The notes beneath the pieces are model-generated. The model worked only from the letters and a program-made list of their open reading frames with translations, did no database searches and had not been told where the DNA came from. A stretch of 64,000 nt of DNA from positions 186,001-250,000 of the forward strand of contig CALSQR010000001.1 in NCBI GenBank assembly GCA_943788505.1, written 5' to 3'. The position numbers were made by a program, and so were the translations under genes. Positions 9,451 to 18,747 of this stretch are shown here, in pieces (within the stretch, counting starts at the first letter, position 1; each line of letters starts with the position of its first letter). This DNA comes from an uncultured bacterium (GTDB taxonomy: Bacteria > Bacteroidota > Rhodothermia > Rhodothermales > UBA10348).

Positions 9451-10095
9451 ATGCGTATCGTTCTGTTCGGCCCGCCCGGAGTGGGTAAAGGCTCCCAGGC
9501 CAGATTTCTCTCTGAAAGAGAACACGTAAAGCATATCTCCACCGGAGAGTTGCTTCGCGGGGCAATACGGAGCAAAAGCGAACTAGGGCGGAAGGCGCGC
9601 TCCTATGTAGAGGAGGGAGAATTGGTACCCGGTGTTCTAGTTCGCGCGTTGGCAGAAGATGCAATTAAGGATTCAGGTTACAAGAGCTTTGTTTTGGATG
9701 GGTACCCGAGGACGATTGAACAGGCCGAGTGGTTGGACACGTACTTGAAAGATGCAGGACATCAACTCGACAGTGTTTTGAGCCTCATTGTTCCGAGTGA
9801 GGTCATCATTGACCGATTGTCCAAAAGAAGGGTTGATCGCACCACGGGTGAAAACTTCCATCTCGACTTCAAACCCCCACCACCCGATATTCCGGCATCT
9901 CGCATCATCCAGCGAAAAGACGACATGCCAGAATCGATTCTTCATCGGCTCCAGATTTATCACGAAGAGACGCATCCCGTCCAAGCATGGTATCGCGAGC
10001 GTGGCATGCTGCAGGAAGTAGCTGGAGCAGGCTCTTTTGAAGAGGTTTATGGACGTATCTTGAGTGCCATTCAGGATTCCATGTCCCGTCGCTGA
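9451..10095 (+). CDS. adk: Adenylate kinase
   Basis: 214 residues. Catalyses ATP + AMP = 2 ADP. P-loop GPPGVGKG at 7-14, AMP-binding HISTGELLR, LDGYPRT, and the LID RRVDRTTGENFHL. The LID is the long form without the four zinc cysteines. The start is the ATG at 9451, immediately before the P-loop strand MRIVLFG; a TTG at 9442 is unlikely. The stop overlaps a candidate CTG start for the polyprenyl synthase. Many Bacteroidetes carry a shorter adenylate kinase of about 190 residues, so a paralogue may exist elsewhere (inference). Confidence 0.93.
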   Translation: MRIVLFGPPGVGKGSQARFLSEREHVKHISTGELLRGAIRSKSELGRKARSYVEEGELVPGVLVRALAEDAIKDSGYKSFVLDGYPRTIEQAEWLDTYLKDAGHQLDSVLSLIVPSEVIIDRLSKRRVDRTTGENFHLDFKPPPPDIPASRIIQRKDDMPESILHRLQIYHEETHPVQAWYRERGMLQEVAGAGSFEEVYGRILSAIQDSMSRR

Positions 10096-11111
10096 CATTA
10101 TCAGGCATTTCCTACAGTACGCTGAGCACATCGCAGGAGATAACGGCCTTCTTAGAAAGCAATCTGTCTGACTTCGACGGACTGCTTCAGCACGTGGTGG
10201 ACAGAACGGAACCACTTAGGCTGTACGATCCAGCGCGATACATTCTCGAAGGAAAAGGGAAGCGATTCCGCCCCCAATTAGTACTGGCGGCCTCCGCATC
10301 CTTTGGTGGGGACAGAGCAGTAGCACTCAAAGCAGCGGCTGCCGTTGAGGTGTTTCACATATTTACGCTTGTACATGACGATATAATGGATCGTTCAGAT
10401 ACGCGTAGAGGGAGAGACACCATTCACGTCAAATGGGATGAGCCGACAGCTATTCTGACGGGCGATTACCTGCTAGGTAAATCGATGGACCTGCTGCTCT
10501 CGTTTCCGGATGATAGACTCAGACACGTACTAACCTATTTCTCAGACACGATCCGTTTATTGTGCGAAGGCCAAGTGCGAGACATGGCATTTGAGACGCG
10601 TAGTGATGTAACACTTGAGGAGTATGTTCAGATGATCGATGAAAAGACATCTGCTCTTTTACAGTGTTCATTGGTGCTAGGGGGACTTTCTGGAGAGGCA
10701 AGGAAAGTGGATATCGAGAAGCTGTCCTCTATCGGCCACCATCTTGGACAGGCGTTTCAGATACAGGACGATTTCCTGGATTTGATGACTGATTCGGAGC
10801 AGTGGGGGAAACCCATTGGAGGAGACCTCATGTCGGGGAAAAAGACGTATTTAGTTCTAAAAGCGGTAGAGCAAGAGGCTCTACGCTCGGAATCGTGGTT
10901 TTCGGACGCCATGAAGAGAGGCGGCGTTCCTGCTCGGCTGATACCAGAGGCCCGGGACCGAATGCATGATCTGGGCGTTACCGAAACTACTCGCTCCGCT
11001 GTTATATTTCACTCCGGCGAAGCAAAGCGTCTGATCGATGAGCTACCAGAGGGAATCGGTCGTGCGAGCCTTGCAGCTCTTACGCATAAAATGCAGCAAC
11101 GCCTGCACTGA
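10092..11111 (+). CDS. Polyprenyl (geranylgeranyl-type) diphosphate synthase
   Basis: Trans-isoprenyl diphosphate synthase; condenses allylic diphosphates with IPP. GKGKRFRP binds IPP, LVHDDIMD is the first Asp-rich motif and FQIQDDFLD the second. The first ATG/GTG in frame is the GTG at 10194, but that would leave only 19 residues before GKGKRFRP, where homologues have about 40-50. The frame is open upstream with protein-like sequence (SQEITAFLESNLSDFDGLL), so a non-AUG start is likely: CTG at 10092 overlapping the adk stop as CTGA, or ATT at 10107. A C15-C20 product is plausible and could feed the carotenoid operon at 28007, but chain length is not determinable here. ptsH follows after 14 bases. 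Confidence 0.87.
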   Translation: MTLSGISYSTLSTSQEITAFLESNLSDFDGLLQHVVDRTEPLRLYDPARYILEGKGKRFRPQLVLAASASFGGDRAVALKAAAAVEVFHIFTLVHDDIMDRSDTRRGRDTIHVKWDEPTAILTGDYLLGKSMDLLLSFPDDRLRHVLTYFSDTIRLLCEGQVRDMAFETRSDVTLEEYVQMIDEKTSALLQCSLVLGGLSGEARKVDIEKLSSIGHHLGQAFQIQDDFLDLMTDSEQWGKPIGGDLMSGKKTYLVLKAVEQEALRSESWFSDAMKRGGVPARLIPEARDRMHDLGVTETTRSAVIFHSGEAKRLIDELPEGIGRASLAALTHKMQQRLH

Positions 11112-11125
11112 ACGGGATTCTGACC

Positions 11126-11395
11126 ATGGTTGAAAAAGAGGTTACGGTGACTAACCGGGCAGGGCTACATACGCGCCCAGCCTCCATGATTGTACGTACG
11201 GCTTCCCAATTCAAGGCTGAATTCTATATCCATAAAGATGGATATGAGATAAATGGGAAGAGCATCATCGGGGTTATGACGTTAGCAGCAGAACAAGGGG
11301 CTACCTTGATGCTAATATGTGATGGTCCGGACGAGAATGATGCTATAGAAGCATTGTCGAAAATATTTGCAGATGGTTTCGGAGAGGTCGTCTGA
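11126..11395 (+). CDS. ptsH: HPr phosphocarrier protein
   Basis: 89 residues. His15 in GLHTRPAS accepts phosphate from enzyme I. Ser46 in NGKSIIGVM is the site phosphorylated by HPr kinase in organisms that have it, and the surrounding motif is intact. Enzyme I follows within 1 base. No sugar-specific EII component is seen in the window, so the pair may be regulatory, as in many non-enteric bacteria (inference). Confidence 0.95.
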   Translation: MVEKEVTVTNRAGLHTRPASMIVRTASQFKAEFYIHKDGYEINGKSIIGVMTLAAEQGATLMLICDGPDENDAIEALSKIFADGFGEVV

Positions 11396-11396
11396 C

Positions 11397-13196
11397 GTGG
11401 ACGATACTAAACATAGTTCCACAGCCGAAAACCCAGATGCGTCTCAGCCGCACAAGGGTATTGGCGTCTCTCCCGGGATAGCCATAGGTCCAGCTTATCT
11501 GTATGCCCGAGTTTCCTTTGATGTAGAGGAGCGCTCCGTTGACCCAGAAGAGATTCAGCTTGAAACGGCACGATTTGAGAAAGCCGTTCAAAAAGCTGAA
11601 CGCGATCTGCACAAGATCATTGATGTCACACGCGAGAAGTTAGGAGAGGACAGTGCTACAATTTTCGAGGCACAACTCCTGATGCTTCGTGACGAGACGG
11701 TTTATCCAGAAGTGGTTCGGTACATCGAGAATCATGGAATCAACGCCGGATATGCTGTTCAGTCCGTGATGGGAAAGCACCGTCAGCTGATGGAGGCCTC
11801 GGATAATGAGTACTTACGAGAGCGCTCAAATGATCTCTTGGATATCCAAGATCGCATTATTCGTCATCTCAGGAGGGGGCATATTCTTTCGGCAGTCGAA
11901 AAAGAAACGATCATCATCGCAGAGAATTTGACAGCTGCTGATGTGATCCTGTTTAGCAGACGAGGAATTCTAGGATGCGCCACGGATTACGGCGGGCCAA
12001 CCTCTCATGTCTCCATCATGGCACGTGCGCTGGGCCTCCCTGCCGTGGTTTCTATGCATGGGATTACGAACATTATCAGAACGGGTGATATTGTCGTTCT
12101 GGATGGTATCAAAGGGGAGCTCGTAGTCAACCCAGATGAGGATACGTTGGCTGCCTACCGGCAAAAGCAAGAACGATATGCCCGTCTTGTTCAAGAAGAT
12201 AAACAGCTTGTCGGTCTTCCAGCAGAGACGCTGGACGGGCATCCAGTGCAATTACAGGCTAACCTGGAATTACAGGAGGAGCTTGAGTTGATGAAGGAAA
12301 ACGGTGCTAAAGGAGTTGGGTTGTTTCGAACCGAAATGCTCCTTTTAATGCAAGGAAGGGCTATTGTGACAGAAGAGGAGCAGACGTTGCTGTACCAGAA
12401 AGTGGTAGAGTCCGTAAAGCCGTACGAGACGACATTCAGGATATTGGATCTAGGCGGCGACAAGCTTTTACCGATGGGACACCGCGAGCACAATCCATTT
12501 CTCGGGTGGCGCGGAATTCGCATCATGCTGGAAAAAAAGGAACTTCTAGTTCCACAGCTTCGGGCAATTCTGCGGGCCAGTTCAACGGGGCCAACGCGTA
12601 TCCTACTTCCCATGATCACCACGATCAGAGAAGTACGTCGTTTTAAGGAGATTCTAGAGGAGACAAAAGCTGGCCTTAGGTCAGAGGGCGTTTCTTTTGA
12701 TGAGGACATTCCAGTCGGCGCTATGGTTGAGGTGCCATCTGTGGCGCTGCAAGCAGATGCGTTTGCCCGCGAAGTTGATTTCTTTTCTATTGGGACAAAC
12801 GACCTAACTCAATACACACTAGCTGTGGACCGTGGCAACGATCTTGTTGCGGACATATACGATGAGTTGCACCCGGCAGTGTTGCAACTGATTAGGAAGA
12901 CCACGGACGCAGCTAAAATGGCAGGGATTCCAGTAAGCCTTTGCGGCGAATTGGCAACAAACCTTAGAGCAGTTCCAGTATTGCTAGGGCTTGGCGTCAC
13001 ATCGCTCAGCGCTTCGCCCGTTTATCTGCCAGCTATCAAGCGAGTAATTCGTGCGATGAAAATGACGGAGGGTGAGGCCTTAGCAGATAAGGCTCTCGCA
13101 TTGGTGGATGCACAAGACTTCCGTGACAGTATGGACAAATGGCTGGAGGAACATGCGTGTGGCGTATCGTTCTTTCTTGAAGGGGCAGCCGGCTAG
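11397..13196 (+). CDS. ptsI: Phosphoenolpyruvate-protein phosphotransferase (PTS enzyme I)
   Basis: 599 residues from a GTG at 11397, one base after the ptsH stop and 8 bases after GGAGAGG; an ATG at 11367 inside ptsH is the alternative. Enzyme I transfers phosphate from PEP to HPr. The phosphohistidine domain has GGPTSHVSIMARALGLPA; the PEP-binding barrel has GVGLFRTEMLL, GWRGIRIML, FFSIGTNDLTQY and SLCGELATN with the active-site Cys. Length fits classical EI without an N-terminal GAF domain. The N-terminal 25 residues are a charged extension. Confidence 0.95.
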   Translation: MDDTKHSSTAENPDASQPHKGIGVSPGIAIGPAYLYARVSFDVEERSVDPEEIQLETARFEKAVQKAERDLHKIIDVTREKLGEDSATIFEAQLLMLRDETVYPEVVRYIENHGINAGYAVQSVMGKHRQLMEASDNEYLRERSNDLLDIQDRIIRHLRRGHILSAVEKETIIIAENLTAADVILFSRRGILGCATDYGGPTSHVSIMARALGLPAVVSMHGITNIIRTGDIVVLDGIKGELVVNPDEDTLAAYRQKQERYARLVQEDKQLVGLPAETLDGHPVQLQANLELQEELELMKENGAKGVGLFRTEMLLLMQGRAIVTEEEQTLLYQKVVESVKPYETTFRILDLGGDKLLPMGHREHNPFLGWRGIRIMLEKKELLVPQLRAILRASSTGPTRILLPMITTIREVRRFKEILEETKAGLRSEGVSFDEDIPVGAMVEVPSVALQADAFAREVDFFSIGTNDLTQYTLAVDRGNDLVADIYDELHPAVLQLIRKTTDAAKMAGIPVSLCGELATNLRAVPVLLGLGVTSLSASPVYLPAIKRVIRAMKMTEGEALADKALALVDAQDFRDSMDKWLEEHACGVSFFLEGAAG

Positions 13197-13336
13197 GCAG
13201 ACCATTCGTCAGTGCCTTTCGCCCGGTCACAGGTGATCTTCTACGGCAAAGCTTCTAGGCATATTTGCATGACATGGAAATGTCTACTTTCAATATACCG
13301 GTTGCTTCTTATCTGGCCGGAGCGCATTCCAATCCT

Positions 13337-16294
13337 ATGCTCAGAATCTCTGCTTTTCTTCCGGGAGTCCTGTTTGTTCTGGTGGCCTTATTGCTGCCAG
13401 CTGTGCCCTCCTGGGCCCAGCTCGGATATCATTTCGGCCGCAATAAAATCCAGTACGAGGATTTCGAATGGCAAGTCATGAAGACGGAGCATTTCGAAAT
13501 CTACTACTACCCCGAAATGCAGGAATTAGCCGAACATGGGGCATTCTTTGCAGAAGAGGCCTATCGGGACTTGGAACACAAATTCAACTTTTCGCTGAAT
13601 AGGCGTGTCCCTCTAATATTCTACTCTTCGAACCTACACTTCAAACAAACGAACGTCACGCCAGGATTTATTCCTGATGGGGTAGGAGGGTTCTATGAGT
13701 GGCTAAAAGGACGAGTGGTCATTCCAGCAAATGGGAATTTGCATCGTTTTCGGCGAGTAGTCCGTCATGAGATGGTGCATGTATTCACCTTTAATAAGGT
13801 GATTCGGGTCATGCGAGATCATCGTCGGACTACAGAGCGATTCCTTCCACTATGGTTGACTGAAGGGCTAGCAGAGTATTGGTCAGGACCACCTGACCAC
13901 CAGCACGAAATGATAATGCGGGACGCTCTGTTTACGAACTATTTGGTGCCGCTCGAATCCATGTATCGCATTAACGGATCGTTCATCATGTACAAACAGG
14001 GTGAGGCGCTTTGTCGGTTCTTTGCGGAGGAATATGGAGAGGAGAAGTTATTAGATTTGCTGGAAGGCGCCTGGAAGGACCGTGACTTCCGAATCGTTAT
14101 AGCTACGACGTTCCAAGAAGAATTCAGCGTTATCTCGCAAAAATTCCAGGATTGGCTGAAAGAGCAATATTATCCAGAATTGAGTGATGTGGAGCTCCCT
14201 TCCATCATTGCAGGTGGGCTATCAACAGAGGGGTTTAGTGCCAAGCCTAATTTCTACCGATTCAATAGCGGAGAACGAAGGGTTTATTTCGTAGGTAATC
14301 TGAACGGACTAAGTAACGTGTATTCGTTGCCTGTTGACCAGAACTACTCTCCATTAGGCGAGCCAGAAATCTTGATTAAGGGAGAGAGGAATGATGAATT
14401 TGAATCTTTCCACCTGTTTGAAAGCCGAATATCAGTTTCTGGAAGCGGTAGTCTTGCTTTCGTAACGAAATCAGGTGGGCAGGACGTGATACACGTTTAT
14501 GACCTGGAGGCTGACAAGCTAACCGAGACGCATCGTTTTAAGGATCTCGTTGCGGTGTATTCGCCGAGCTGGAATCCAGATGGGTCCAGAGTGGTTTTCA
14601 CAGCCATTACTCAATCGGGTTTTTCCGATTTATATGTCTTCGATGTCGAATCAAAAGAACTACAACAGCTGACCGCAGACACGTATGATGATCGAGATCC
14701 GGCTTGGAGTCCAGATGGTACGCATATAGCGTTTTCGTCGGACCGAACTGCTCTCGGGCAAAAAGGAGCATATAACCTCTTTACCTATGGTCTCAATGAT
14801 GGTCAGATTCGGTACGTCACTTATGGTGACAGAGTAGATTTCTCACCCACGTGGAGTCCCGATGGAGGCGATTTAGCCTTCGTTTCCTCAGTTCGCGACG
14901 ACGAAGGTAGATATAGCGCACAGGATATTTGGGTTGCAGATATGTCGGCGGACGCAAGCAGGGGTGGCTCTCTTGCAAACAATGACCGGGCAGATTCCAC
15001 AGGTGCCCCGACATGGAAAGCAATGGAGCAACTGACAAAGCTCGTGTCCGCCGCTTATGATCCAGTCTGGACAGCGGATAATCGACTTATATTCACCAGT
15101 TTTGAGGGTCTGAGCTTCTCAATTAGGCAACTCGATGACGTCCCTAAAAGGCTAGAGCGCCCAAAAAAGGTCCAGCCGACTGACTTAGCTACAGTAGGTA
15201 CATCATGGCGGTACGATTCTATTGCTCTTGGAGAAGACGCTGAGACAGGTACCTACAAACGGAAATATCAGCTTGATATCGCACAGGGTTCCGTATCCCA
15301 AAACCCGGTTCTTGGTACAACAGGTGGAGCTGTTATGGCCTTTTCCGATATGCTCGGAGATGACTATCTGTATCTAACCATCTTGAACACTGGATCTGGG
15401 ACGCGCAGTTTTCTTCGGGATTTAAGTTTCCAGGTGGCCCGATTCAAGTTGAACCGGCGAGCTAATATTGGATACGGGGCCTATCGCTATTCTGGAAGGA
15501 GGTATGACGTAACTGACCCTGATGCTCCCACCGAATTCCCTCTTTTCCAGGAGACTGTGTATGGCGGTTTCGGGGCAATCAGCTATCCGCTTTCCAAGTT
15601 TGCGCGTCTTGAGTTAACAACCTCTCTCAATTGGACAAGCAAAGACATCAATATTAGGAACGTGGAACGGGACGCTCTTCTGTTGTCGAATAGTATTTCT
15701 TTGGTTCGAGATAACGCATTGTATTGGATGAATGGGCCGATTGGAGGCTGGCGGGGAAGTTTGACAGCCGGATATACAACGGATGTCCTCTATGCAAATG
15801 TTAGCTATTACACAGTAATGGCAGACATCAGGAAATACGTTAGAATCACTCAGGACATCACTTTTGCTTCATGGGCAATGGCGCGAATCAACGAAGGTCG
15901 TGAAGCACGACTCTTCGTCCTTGGAGGAAGTTGGGATCTTCGTGGTTTCAGATGGTTCGACGTGCGGGGGCAGAAAATGTGGTTCACCTCTCATGAACTT
16001 CGGTTTCCGATTTTAAAGGCCCCGTCTATCATGTTTCCCGTGCTTGCTCCTTTCGGGGTCGCAAGCTTGAGAGGAACGCTTTTCTTTGATGCAGCACACG
16101 CCTGGAATACAGACTATTATGACATCAGACCAGAAATCAGGGCAGGAGAAACTGTTGGTGCTGCGGGCATTGGCTTCAGGTTGAACTTATTCGGCGCCTT
16201 TGTCTTTCGCTACGACATCGGCCGGCGCTATCGAGACGGTTTCAAAGAGCAAGACAAAGTCTTCCGACAGTTCTTTTTCGGCTGGGACTTCTGA
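13337..16294 (+). CDS. Secreted zinc metalloprotease-TolB propeller-outer-membrane barrel fusion
   Basis: About 985 residues. The ATG at 13337 gives a clean signal peptide ending VPSWA/Q; in-frame starts at 13265-13280 would add up to 24 residues. Residues about 30-290 are a peptidase-MA-like (gluzincin) domain: HEMVH at 144-148 and WLTEGLAEYW with E176 as third zinc ligand. Residues about 300-640 contain TolB/PD40-type repeats (SWNPDGSRVVF, AWSPDGTHIAFSSD, TWSPDGGDLAF). The last 300 or so resemble a surface-antigen (BamA/TamA-like) barrel, with GGSWDLRGFRWF, SHELRFPI, FFDAAHAWN and a terminal Phe. I infer an outer-membrane-anchored periplasmic protease. It overlaps the next gene by one base. 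Confidence 0.85.
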   Translation: MLRISAFLPGVLFVLVALLLPAVPSWAQLGYHFGRNKIQYEDFEWQVMKTEHFEIYYYPEMQELAEHGAFFAEEAYRDLEHKFNFSLNRRVPLIFYSSNLHFKQTNVTPGFIPDGVGGFYEWLKGRVVIPANGNLHRFRRVVRHEMVHVFTFNKVIRVMRDHRRTTERFLPLWLTEGLAEYWSGPPDHQHEMIMRDALFTNYLVPLESMYRINGSFIMYKQGEALCRFFAEEYGEEKLLDLLEGAWKDRDFRIVIATTFQEEFSVISQKFQDWLKEQYYPELSDVELPSIIAGGLSTEGFSAKPNFYRFNSGERRVYFVGNLNGLSNVYSLPVDQNYSPLGEPEILIKGERNDEFESFHLFESRISVSGSGSLAFVTKSGGQDVIHVYDLEADKLTETHRFKDLVAVYSPSWNPDGSRVVFTAITQSGFSDLYVFDVESKELQQLTADTYDDRDPAWSPDGTHIAFSSDRTALGQKGAYNLFTYGLNDGQIRYVTYGDRVDFSPTWSPDGGDLAFVSSVRDDEGRYSAQDIWVADMSADASRGGSLANNDRADSTGAPTWKAMEQLTKLVSAAYDPVWTADNRLIFTSFEGLSFSIRQLDDVPKRLERPKKVQPTDLATVGTSWRYDSIALGEDAETGTYKRKYQLDIAQGSVSQNPVLGTTGGAVMAFSDMLGDDYLYLTILNTGSGTRSFLRDLSFQVARFKLNRRANIGYGAYRYSGRRYDVTDPDAPTEFPLFQETVYGGFGAISYPLSKFARLELTTSLNWTSKDINIRNVERDALLLSNSISLVRDNALYWMNGPIGGWRGSLTAGYTTDVLYANVSYYTVMADIRKYVRITQDITFASWAMARINEGREARLFVLGGSWDLRGFRWFDVRGQKMWFTSHELRFPILKAPSIMFPVLAPFGVASLRGTLFFDAAHAWNTDYYDIRPEIRAGETVGAAGIGFRLNLFGAFVFRYDIGRRYRDGFKEQDKVFRQFFFGWDF

Positions 16295-17457
16295 TGAAAA
16301 ACCGTTTCCTAGATATCATCTGTTTTGCGCTCTTGGTTGGATCTGTTTCATCATGCCAGACGATTCAATTTGAACGCCCTAATACTCTTGCGGAGTCAGA
16401 TTGGCCAACCGATGGACAGAAGCCCTCAAGAAGCAGGTATTCGCCGTCAACCCTAGCATTGCCGCTTGAGATGGCATGGGAGTACAGTGCTAACGCCGGC
16501 TTCGGTCCCGGATCTCCGCTTCTCTTTCAGGATCGAGTTCTTATCGCTACTCGCCAAGGTGAGGTTCATACAATCGATCTGAAGACGGGTAATGGCAGGG
16601 GGTTCAAGCGATTAGCTGAAGTTATCGAGGGATCGCCCCTAATTGCAGACGGCTTGATGTTTGTCCCGTCAGCATGGGGGAAAGACGCAGTAACTGCATT
16701 TGACTTGCGTATTGGTGTCAAAAAATGGCGTGCTGAAGGCATTCCAATTGAAACGCCAATCGTTTATTGGAAGGGTCTGGTTATTGGAGTAGATGTTGAA
16801 AGCAACGTGACGGCATTCGATGCGGACACGGGCAGCCATTCTTGGAGTTTTTCTCTCATGGAGAAGACGGCAGTTCGGGCGGCGCCGGTTCTTGTCGGAG
16901 ACAATGAATTGTTTGTAGCTACGGTTGATGGGGATGTATTTCTCCTAGATCTAGAGGAGCAGCAGGTAGTTTGGCAACAACAAGTAGGAGCGCCCGTCTA
17001 TGAAAGCCCATTGTGGAGTGATGGGGCTTTGGTTCTGTCAACCACGAGAGGTACAGTGATGGCGTTGGATGATTCATCTGGCCACGTGCTTTGGCAATAC
17101 AATAGCAAAAGCGCAATGACGCGAATGGGGGCACCAGCCTCGGATGGTGAAGCCATTTATGTAGGTGCGACAGATGGCAACATCCGTCGTTTAAACTTGA
17201 GGACTGGATCTATCGAATGGACTGTGCAACTAGAAGACGTAGTGACGGCTGCGCCACAAGTGGTTGGTAGCCATCTCTTTATAGGCACATTGGGCCGAGA
17301 GTTTTATGCCTTTAGCTGCATATCTGGTGATGTACAATGGCAAACGACGCTTAGGGGACGCATCAAGTCTGCGATTGCTGTCACAGATGTAGGTGTTCTA
17401 GTATTAAGTGAGCCCAAATGGGTTACATATTTCGTGCAGGAGGAGGCGAATCAATGA
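16294..17457 (+). CDS. BamB-like PQQ-repeat propeller lipoprotein
   Basis: 387 residues. The signal peptide ends in a lipobox, VSSC with Cys21, so it is a lipoprotein. The body has repeated PQQ-type blades: GFGPGSPLLFQDRVLIATRQGEV, AAPVLVGDNELFVATVDGD, ESPLWSDGALVLSTTRG, GAPASDGEAIYVGATDG, AAPQVVGSHLFIGTLG. This is the architecture of BamB, a scaffold in outer-membrane barrel assembly. Placement directly after a barrel-containing protease (one-base overlap) and before a PEGA protein supports an envelope role. True BamB orthology is not proven. Confidence 0.8.
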   Translation: MKNRFLDIICFALLVGSVSSCQTIQFERPNTLAESDWPTDGQKPSRSRYSPSTLALPLEMAWEYSANAGFGPGSPLLFQDRVLIATRQGEVHTIDLKTGNGRGFKRLAEVIEGSPLIADGLMFVPSAWGKDAVTAFDLRIGVKKWRAEGIPIETPIVYWKGLVIGVDVESNVTAFDADTGSHSWSFSLMEKTAVRAAPVLVGDNELFVATVDGDVFLLDLEEQQVVWQQQVGAPVYESPLWSDGALVLSTTRGTVMALDDSSGHVLWQYNSKSAMTRMGAPASDGEAIYVGATDGNIRRLNLRTGSIEWTVQLEDVVTAAPQVVGSHLFIGTLGREFYAFSCISGDVQWQTTLRGRIKSAIAVTDVGVLVLSEPKWVTYFVQEEANQ

Positions 17458-18221
17458 ACGGATTCAAACAAGCAGGCATCATCTTCGCCCTACACATGAT
17501 CATCGGAGCTAGTGGGGCTTATGCACAAAGCCGGACGCTTGCCATAACGTCAAACGTCAGTTCCGCTCACGTATATCTTGATAGTCAGTGGTTGGGTTTG
17601 GTTAGTCAGGCGCCGTTTGACATACCGCTGAACGCAAGCAAAGTCACTGTAATGGCTTCACGAGAAGGACTTTGGTCAGTTGATCCGCTCTTGTTTGACT
17701 TGAGCCAACAGGCAGATGGTGCAGTATCTCTTATTGCCCCTTTCCCCTATACCTATCATGTGGAATCCATACCGTCTGGAGCACGCGTTTTCAACGATAG
17801 TGGTATCCAATTGGGTTTTACCCCTCTTCAATGGGAATCGGTAGCACCAGTTGAACAGGAATTTACTGTGTCGCTTGCTGGACACGCTCCAGTCACAGCT
17901 CAACCTGGCAACGAGGTCTGGAATCGGCACATGTTTGCATTAGTACCCTTGACTCCCGGAGAGGGAGTGGCTACACGTGGGATTATGAGCGATCGTCCTA
18001 AGCGCCGTTGGATAAACAAGGTGACCCTGACGTCCGCGCTGGCCGCTGGAGCACTAGCCGTTCACTTCCGCACAAAAGCGGACAATCGCTTCGATGATTA
18101 CAACCAAACTGGCAATCAGGCTCTTCGCGATGAAATACGTCGTCTCGATATACGTTCTGGTGTTGCTTTAGGAGCCATGCAGCTTGGAGTAGGCGTGGTG
18201 GCGATCCGACTGGCGTTCTGA
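17454..18221 (+). CDS. PEGA-domain secreted protein
   Basis: 255 residues. The ATG at 17454 overlaps the upstream stop as ATGA and has AGGAGGCG before it. Signal peptide ends GAYAQ/S. Two PEGA-like units follow (ITSNVSSAHVYLDSQWLGL at about 25-43 and VESIPSGARVFNDSGIQLG at about 110-128), each with the small-loop pattern of that surface-protein repeat. A basic segment KRRW precedes a hydrophobic stretch near 190-205 that may be a membrane anchor, and the C-terminus ends in a second hydrophobic run. Probably periplasmic or membrane-attached; function unknown, in the same operon as the protease and BamB-like genes. Confidence 0.75.
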   Translation: MNGFKQAGIIFALHMIIGASGAYAQSRTLAITSNVSSAHVYLDSQWLGLVSQAPFDIPLNASKVTVMASREGLWSVDPLLFDLSQQADGAVSLIAPFPYTYHVESIPSGARVFNDSGIQLGFTPLQWESVAPVEQEFTVSLAGHAPVTAQPGNEVWNRHMFALVPLTPGEGVATRGIMSDRPKRRWINKVTLTSALAAGALAVHFRTKADNRFDDYNQTGNQALRDEIRRLDIRSGVALGAMQLGVGVVAIRLAF

Positions 18222-18258
18222 ACCGGATGAACGTTTGATCGTAGCAAGAGGCCACAAT

Positions 18259-18747
18259 ATGACGTCAATTCAGGTACCCATCAATTCGATGATTAGCGAA
18301 AAACTCCAACAGGATCTCAAGGACGCCATGCGTTCCAAAGATGCGGTACGTCTTCGTACAATTCGGTCACTTCGTGCTGCTATAATGCAGAAAGAAATTG
18401 ATTCACGAACAGATGGCGCGGGCGAACTTCCTTACGAAGAGGCGTTGGCCGTCATTCAGAAGCAGGCAAAACAGCGTAGGGATGCTATTCAGCAGTATGA
18501 GGCCGCCGCGCGGGATGATTTGAAGCAAATCGAGGTTGACGAATTGGTCGTTATCGAGAGCTATCTACCAAAGCAACTTTCGGAAGATGAAATCCGTAGC
18601 GCTGTTGAGACCATCATCAGTGATACTGCGGCTAAAGGTATGAAGGACATGGGTCGCGTAATGGGCGCCGCCATGCAACAACTTAAAGGACAAGCCGATG
18701 GCAAGATTGTTCAGCAAGTAGTTCGGACTGCGCTCATGTCGATCTGA
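18259..18747 (+). CDS. GatB/YqeY-domain protein
   Basis: 162 residues from the ATG at 18259, chosen because AAGAGG lies 7 bases upstream; family alignment begins at the ATG at 18289 (MISEKLQQDLKDAMRSKD). Core features are LRTIRSLRAAI, KQAKQRRDAIQQYEAA, ESYLPKQLSEDEI and the C-terminal MGRVMGAAMQQLKGQADG. Related to the tRNA-binding tail of GatB; the cellular role of stand-alone YqeY proteins is not settled. One-base overlap with cvpA. Confidence 0.92.
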   Translation: MTSIQVPINSMISEKLQQDLKDAMRSKDAVRLRTIRSLRAAIMQKEIDSRTDGAGELPYEEALAVIQKQAKQRRDAIQQYEAAARDDLKQIEVDELVVIESYLPKQLSEDEIRSAVETIISDTAAKGMKDMGRVMGAAMQQLKGQADGKIVQQVVRTALMSI

